From: Tateyamaria omphalii
GTDB taxonomy: Bacteria > Pseudomonadota > Alphaproteobacteria > Rhodobacterales > Rhodobacteraceae
Length of the DNA: 64,000 bases
Reading direction: 5' to 3'
Assembly (NCBI RefSeq): GCF_001969365.1
Contig: NZ_CP019312.1
Location: 620,001-684,000 of the forward strand
In this document: positions 60,989-64,000 of the stretch, one piece after another
How positions within the stretch are numbered: the first letter of the stretch is position 1
Layout of the letters: every line of letters starts with the position of its first letter
Made by a program: the position numbers and the translations under genes
Notes under the pieces: generated by a model
Database searches by the model: none
What the model was told of the DNA's origin: nothing
What the model saw: only the letters and a program-made list of their open reading frames with translations

Positions 60989-62007
60989 TGCCTGACAAGG
61001 TGACAGCACTGGATGTGGCGGAGCGGGCGGGGGTATCCCGGTCGGCGGTCAGTCGTGTTTTCACCCCCGGTGCATCGGTGTCGAAGCGCACCGCGGACAA
61101 GGTGCGGCGGGCTGCGGATGATCTGGGCTATCGGCCCAATGTGCTGGCGCGGTCGCTGATAACTGGACGGAGCCGTATTGTCGGGCTGCTGGTCGCCTAT
61201 CTGGAAAACCATTTCTACCCTGAGGCGATCGAACGGCTGAGCCGCAAGCTGCAGGAGCGGGGTTATCACGTGCTGGTCTTTATCGCGTCGAACTCGGACG
61301 AGGACGCGGATGAGGTGATGCGGGAGCTGCTGGATTATCAGGTGGATGGCATAATCGCGGCCAGTGTGGGCATGTCGAACGACCTGACCCAGCGCTGCGA
61401 GGCGGCGGGCATTCCCATCGTGCTGTTCAATCGGGCGCAGGATGATGACCGGCTGTCGTCGGTCACGTCCGACAACTATCACGGCGGCCGCAAGCTGGCG
61501 GAATTTCTGGTGGCGGCTGGCCATCAGCGCATCGCGCATGTGGCGGGGTGGGAGGGTGCCTCGACCCAGCGCGACCGCGAGGCGGGCTTTGTCGCGGGGT
61601 TGCAGGCGGCGGGTCATCGCCTGTTTGCGCGTGGGGTCAGTGACTTTGACTTCGAGGTGGCCAAGACCGTTGCGCGCGAGATGTTTGCGGGGCCGGAGCG
61701 GCCCGATGCGGTCTTCTGTGCCAATGATCACATGGCCTTTGCCGTGATGGATGTGCTGCGCTTTGAGCTGGGCCTGGATGTGCCGGGTGACGTGTCGGTC
61801 GTGGGCTATGACGATGTGACCCTGGCCGCCTGGCCCAGCTATGACCTGACCACCGTGCGCCAGCCTGCAGGCCAGATGGCGGATGCCACGGTCGATATTC
61901 TGATGGACCGGCTTGCCGATCCCGACACCAAACCCCGCCGCGTCGCGCTGGATGGACCGCTGGTCCTGCGCGGGTCGGCCCGCAGACCCAAAGGATGGAC
62001 CTCATGA
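60988..62007 (+). CDS. LacI-family transcriptional regulator of the island
   Basis: A 339-residue repressor. The helix-turn-helix reads TALDVAERAGVSRSAVSRVFTPGASVSKRTADKVRRAADDLGYRPN, with the hinge NVLARSLITGRS; the sugar-binding periplasmic-protein-like core follows (IVGLLVAYLENHFYPEAIERLS, SDNYHGGRKLAEFLVAAGHQRIAHVAG, VSVVGYDDVTLAAWP). It should bind the palindrome at 49981-50000 and release it on binding a substrate or intermediate. The start shares one base with the SDR stop and the end overlaps the next SnoaL start, so it is co-transcribed with its targets. Confidence 0.93.
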   Translation: MPDKVTALDVAERAGVSRSAVSRVFTPGASVSKRTADKVRRAADDLGYRPNVLARSLITGRSRIVGLLVAYLENHFYPEAIERLSRKLQERGYHVLVFIASNSDEDADEVMRELLDYQVDGIIAASVGMSNDLTQRCEAAGIPIVLFNRAQDDDRLSSVTSDNYHGGRKLAEFLVAAGHQRIAHVAGWEGASTQRDREAGFVAGLQAAGHRLFARGVSDFDFEVAKTVAREMFAGPERPDAVFCANDHMAFAVMDVLRFELGLDVPGDVSVVGYDDVTLAAWPSYDLTTVRQPAGQMADATVDILMDRLADPDTKPRRVALDGPLVLRGSARRPKGWTS

Positions 62008-62987
62008 AGGGTTTTTCGAACCGGTGGACAGATTTCCCCGATTACATCATCGGCATCACCAAGGAGATCTGGGAAGATCGCGGCATCGCGACCCTGCATC
62101 ACTATTACAGCCCCGACATCGTGGTGCGCTCGCCTGCGAGCGTCGTGATCGGGAATGAGAAGGTGATCGGGGCCACCATGGCGACGTTGGCCGAGTTTCC
62201 CGACCGGACGCTGCTGGGCGAGGATGTGATCTGGAGCGGGACGCCGGAGGAGGGGATGCTGTCGTCGCACCGTATCCTGTCGACGGCCACGCACACGGCG
62301 GACGGTGTGTATGGTCCCGCCAGCGGTAAAAAGCTGCAATACCGTATTATTGCCGACTGCCACGCCATCAATGACCAGATCAATGACGAGTGGCTGATCC
62401 GGGATCAGACCGCCATCGTGAACCAGATCGGGTGGGAGGCGAAGGCCTATGCCGCCGATCTGATCGAGCGCGAGGGTGGGATGGAGACCGCCGTGCGCCC
62501 GCTGTCGCCTGCGACGGATCAGCCGGGGCCGTACAAAGGGCGGGGCAATGACAATGAGTGGGGCGCGACATATGCCGACATCCTGACCCGGATCATGGGG
62601 GCCGATATGGCTGTGATCCCGGCGGCATATGACAGGGCGGTGCAGTCCGAATATCCCGGTGGGCTGACGGGCCATGGGACGGGGCCGGTGGACCGGTTCT
62701 GGATGGGCCTGCGGGCGTCGTTTCCGGATGCCACCTTTACCATCGACCACCAGATCGGGCGCGACGACGCCATGATGCCGCCGCGTGCGGCCATCCGGTG
62801 GAGCTTGCATGGCAAGCATGATGGGTGGGGGTATTTTGGTGCGCCAACCGGGGCCGAGGTCTATGTGCTGGGGATTTCGCACGCCGAGTTCGGGAGCCTC
62901 GGTGCTGCCCCGCCCACCGTGCGCCGGGAGTATGCGCTGTTTGATGAGACGGCGATCTGGAAGCAGATCTTGTTGCAGACCGGCTGA
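62004..62987 (+). CDS. Divergent double-domain SnoaL-like protein, last gene of the island
   Basis: A 327-residue protein of two SnoaL-like halves: FPDYIIGITKEIWEDRGIATLHHYYSPDIVVRSPASVVIGNEKVIGATMATLAEFPDRT (first), and DRAVQSEYPGGLTGHGTGPVDRFWMGLRASFPDATFTIDHQIGRDD plus RAAIRWSLHGKHDGWGYFGAPTGAEVYVLGISHAEF (second). It lacks the WYGPxGIG and ENWV motifs of the other three, so it probably does a different step. ATG at 62004 overlaps the LacI stop. A tag repeat follows the stop. Confidence 0.75.
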   Translation: MKGFSNRWTDFPDYIIGITKEIWEDRGIATLHHYYSPDIVVRSPASVVIGNEKVIGATMATLAEFPDRTLLGEDVIWSGTPEEGMLSSHRILSTATHTADGVYGPASGKKLQYRIIADCHAINDQINDEWLIRDQTAIVNQIGWEAKAYAADLIEREGGMETAVRPLSPATDQPGPYKGRGNDNEWGATYADILTRIMGADMAVIPAAYDRAVQSEYPGGLTGHGTGPVDRFWMGLRASFPDATFTIDHQIGRDDAMMPPRAAIRWSLHGKHDGWGYFGAPTGAEVYVLGISHAEFGSLGAAPPTVRREYALFDETAIWKQILLQTG

Positions 62988-62996
62988 GGTCGCATT

Positions 62997-63019
62997 TGCA
63001 TATTTGGAGAACAATGAAG
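62997..63019 (+). repeat. Dispersed tag repeat before the PNPOx-like gene
   Basis: TGCATATTTGGAGAACAATG plus AAG, the same tag as 23763-23785 (reverse strand) with one mismatch in 23. Its end forms part of the ribosome site of the next gene. Confidence 0.6.
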
Positions 63020-63029
63020 GATCAGGGTC

Positions 63030-63644
63030 GTGCGCCGTTATGATGAGGTGATGTTTACCGATGCCGTAAAGGCGCTGCAGGAGGCGGAGGGTTCTGCTGA
63101 CATGTACGCGCGCAGCTACGGGGCGCGGACACATCCGCTTGCGGCGGATGAGGTGGCGTTCATCACCTCGCGCACGTCGTTCTACATGGGCACGGTGTCG
63201 GAGACCGGCTGGCCCTACATCCAGCATCGCGGGGGGCCTGCGGGGTTTTTGAAGGTGCTGGACGACCACATGCTGGGATTTGCGGATTATCGCGGCAACA
63301 AGCAGCATATTTCCGAGGGCAATTTGGCGGGCGATGACCGGGTGTCGCTGTTTCTGATGGACTATCCACGCAAGGCGCGCATGAAGCTGCAGGGGCGGGC
63401 GACGTTCGAGGCGGCGGCGGACGCGCCCGAGCTTGCCGAGCGGCTGGCTGTCGCGGGGCAGGGGCGGGTCGAGCGGGTGGTGACAATTCGCGTCGAGGCG
63501 TTCGACTGGAACTGTCCTCAATTCATCACGCCGCGCTTTGATGCGGCGGAGATCGCGCAATTGGTGGCGCCGGAGATCGACAAGCTGAACGCGCGGATCG
63601 CTGAGCTGGAAGCCAAAAATGCGCGGCTGAAGGGGAGGGCATGA
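63030..63644 (+). CDS. Pyridoxamine 5'-phosphate oxidase-family (flavin-binding) protein
   Basis: A 204-residue split-barrel protein: VAFITSRTSFYMGTVSETGWPYIQHRGGPAGFLKVLD, then YRGNKQHISEGNLAGDDRVSLFLMDYPRKARMKLQGRATF, characteristic of the PNPOx-like FMN/F420-binding fold. The C-terminus (about residues 180-204, EIDKLNARIAELEAKNARLKG) is a short coiled coil. It is probably an FMN reductase-like or heme-like binding protein, not PdxH. Start is GTG at 63030 after GAAGGATCAGGG; ATG at 63051 is an alternative. Confidence 0.8.
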   Translation: MRRYDEVMFTDAVKALQEAEGSADMYARSYGARTHPLAADEVAFITSRTSFYMGTVSETGWPYIQHRGGPAGFLKVLDDHMLGFADYRGNKQHISEGNLAGDDRVSLFLMDYPRKARMKLQGRATFEAAADAPELAERLAVAGQGRVERVVTIRVEAFDWNCPQFITPRFDAAEIAQLVAPEIDKLNARIAELEAKNARLKGRA

Positions 63645-64000
63645 CCGACATCTACCGCGCAGCCGAACGTCTGATGGGGATGCAGGACGCCGATTGGCGA
63701 CGTCATGCGAACCCGCTCAGCGTTTGGACGCGGTTTACCTGCCTGCCGCTGATGGTGCTGGCGATATACGCCCGCCAGTGGATTGGATGGTGGGCGCTGC
63801 CGCTTTTGCTACTGGCTGCTGCATGGACCTGGGTGAACCCGCGCGCCTTTCCGGCGCCTTCGGACTTTGGGTCTTGGGCGTCGCGCGGTACGTTGGGCGA
63901 GCGCGTCTTTCTGGCTCGTGACCGCTATGACATCGACGCGCATCATATCCGTATCGCCAATGTGTTGACGGCGTTGTCTGCGGTGGGTCTGCTGCCGCTG
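63641..64000 (+). CDS. DUF6653-like membrane protein (truncated by window edge)
   Basis: ATG at 63641 overlaps the previous stop (ATGA) and the frame stays open for 120 codons to the end of the window. The N-terminus MTDIYRAAERLMGMQDADWRRHANPLSVWTRF is followed by two hydrophobic helices (LPLMVLAIYARQWIGWWALPLLLLAAAW), then NPRAFPAP and FLARDRYDIDAHHIRIANVLTALSAVG. The layout fits small multi-helix proteins annotated as DUF6653. Function unknown; it is probably co-transcribed with the PNPOx-like gene. Confidence 0.7.
   Translation, partial: MTDIYRAAERLMGMQDADWRRHANPLSVWTRFTCLPLMVLAIYARQWIGWWALPLLLLAAAWTWVNPRAFPAPSDFGSWASRGTLGERVFLARDRYDIDAHHIRIANVLTALSAVGLLPL

Overview
This window is a gene-dense, GC-rich stretch of an alphaproteobacterial chromosome, most likely from a marine Rhodobacteraceae (Roseobacter-group) bacterium. 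Gene content supports this: a DddL-type DMSP lyase, an 8-vinyl reductase of the BciA type (bacteriochlorophyll synthesis), a Roseobacter-style Hint protein and family 2 sulfotransferase, and many intergenic hairpins followed by a tag resembling GGTATTTTTGGTCAGAAGAA, which I associate with this family. No rRNA, tRNA, CRISPR array, phage gene or transposase gene was seen, and no clear pseudogene. The species is not determinable by eye.

Layout. 1-9.1 kb: partial cyclopropane-fatty-acid synthase, alpha/beta hydrolase, bciA, glyA, nadK, a three-gene secreted operon with a SCO-like copper protein, a degenerate M48-like membrane protein and a SPOR protein. 9.1-12.8 kb: pyrimidine/deoxynucleoside salvage (upp, and the overlapping cdd-deoA-deoB operon). 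12.8-23 kb: a VOC-bicupin fusion, malic enzyme maeB, twin lipoproteins, propionyl-CoA synthetase prpE, a DUF427-linked adenylate cyclase, a CsbD stress protein behind an ECF-type promoter, an acyl-CoA ligase and a DMT exporter. 23.8-29.8 kb: sulfotransferase, Hint protein, aldo/keto reductase, orphan Tat-exported solute-binding protein, dddL and a GNAT enzyme. 29.8-38 kb: fatty-acid beta-oxidation (fadB, fadA, GST, two acyl-CoA dehydrogenases, MerR regulator). 38-48.9 kb: uspA behind an FNR-type box, a 22-residue membrane peptide, AI-2E transporter, second MerR, two hotdog thioesterases, MATE pump, pyrD with DUF1330/DUF952 genes, a Pho-box-preceded 5'-nucleotidase, a YedK/SRAP protein, a cupredoxin-like protein and gcdH.

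48.97-62.99 kb is the most interesting part: a coherent catabolic island. It holds a CUT1-type sugar ABC importer (ATPase, binding protein, two unusual permeases), a GMC flavoprotein dehydrogenase, a histidinol-dehydrogenase-family enzyme (HpsN-like), an SDR, a LacI regulator and five SnoaL/NTF2-fold proteins, four of them about 330 residues long. Most downstream genes overlap by 1-4 bases. A perfect 20-bp palindrome (49981-50000) in the divergent promoter is the obvious LacI operator and ties the leftward SnoaL gene to the rightward operon. The substrate is unknown. I infer uptake of a sugar- or polyol-like compound, oxidation by the dehydrogenases, and isomerisation, dehydration or hydrolysis by the SnoaL proteins. 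The window ends in a PNPOx-like protein and a truncated DUF6653-like membrane protein.
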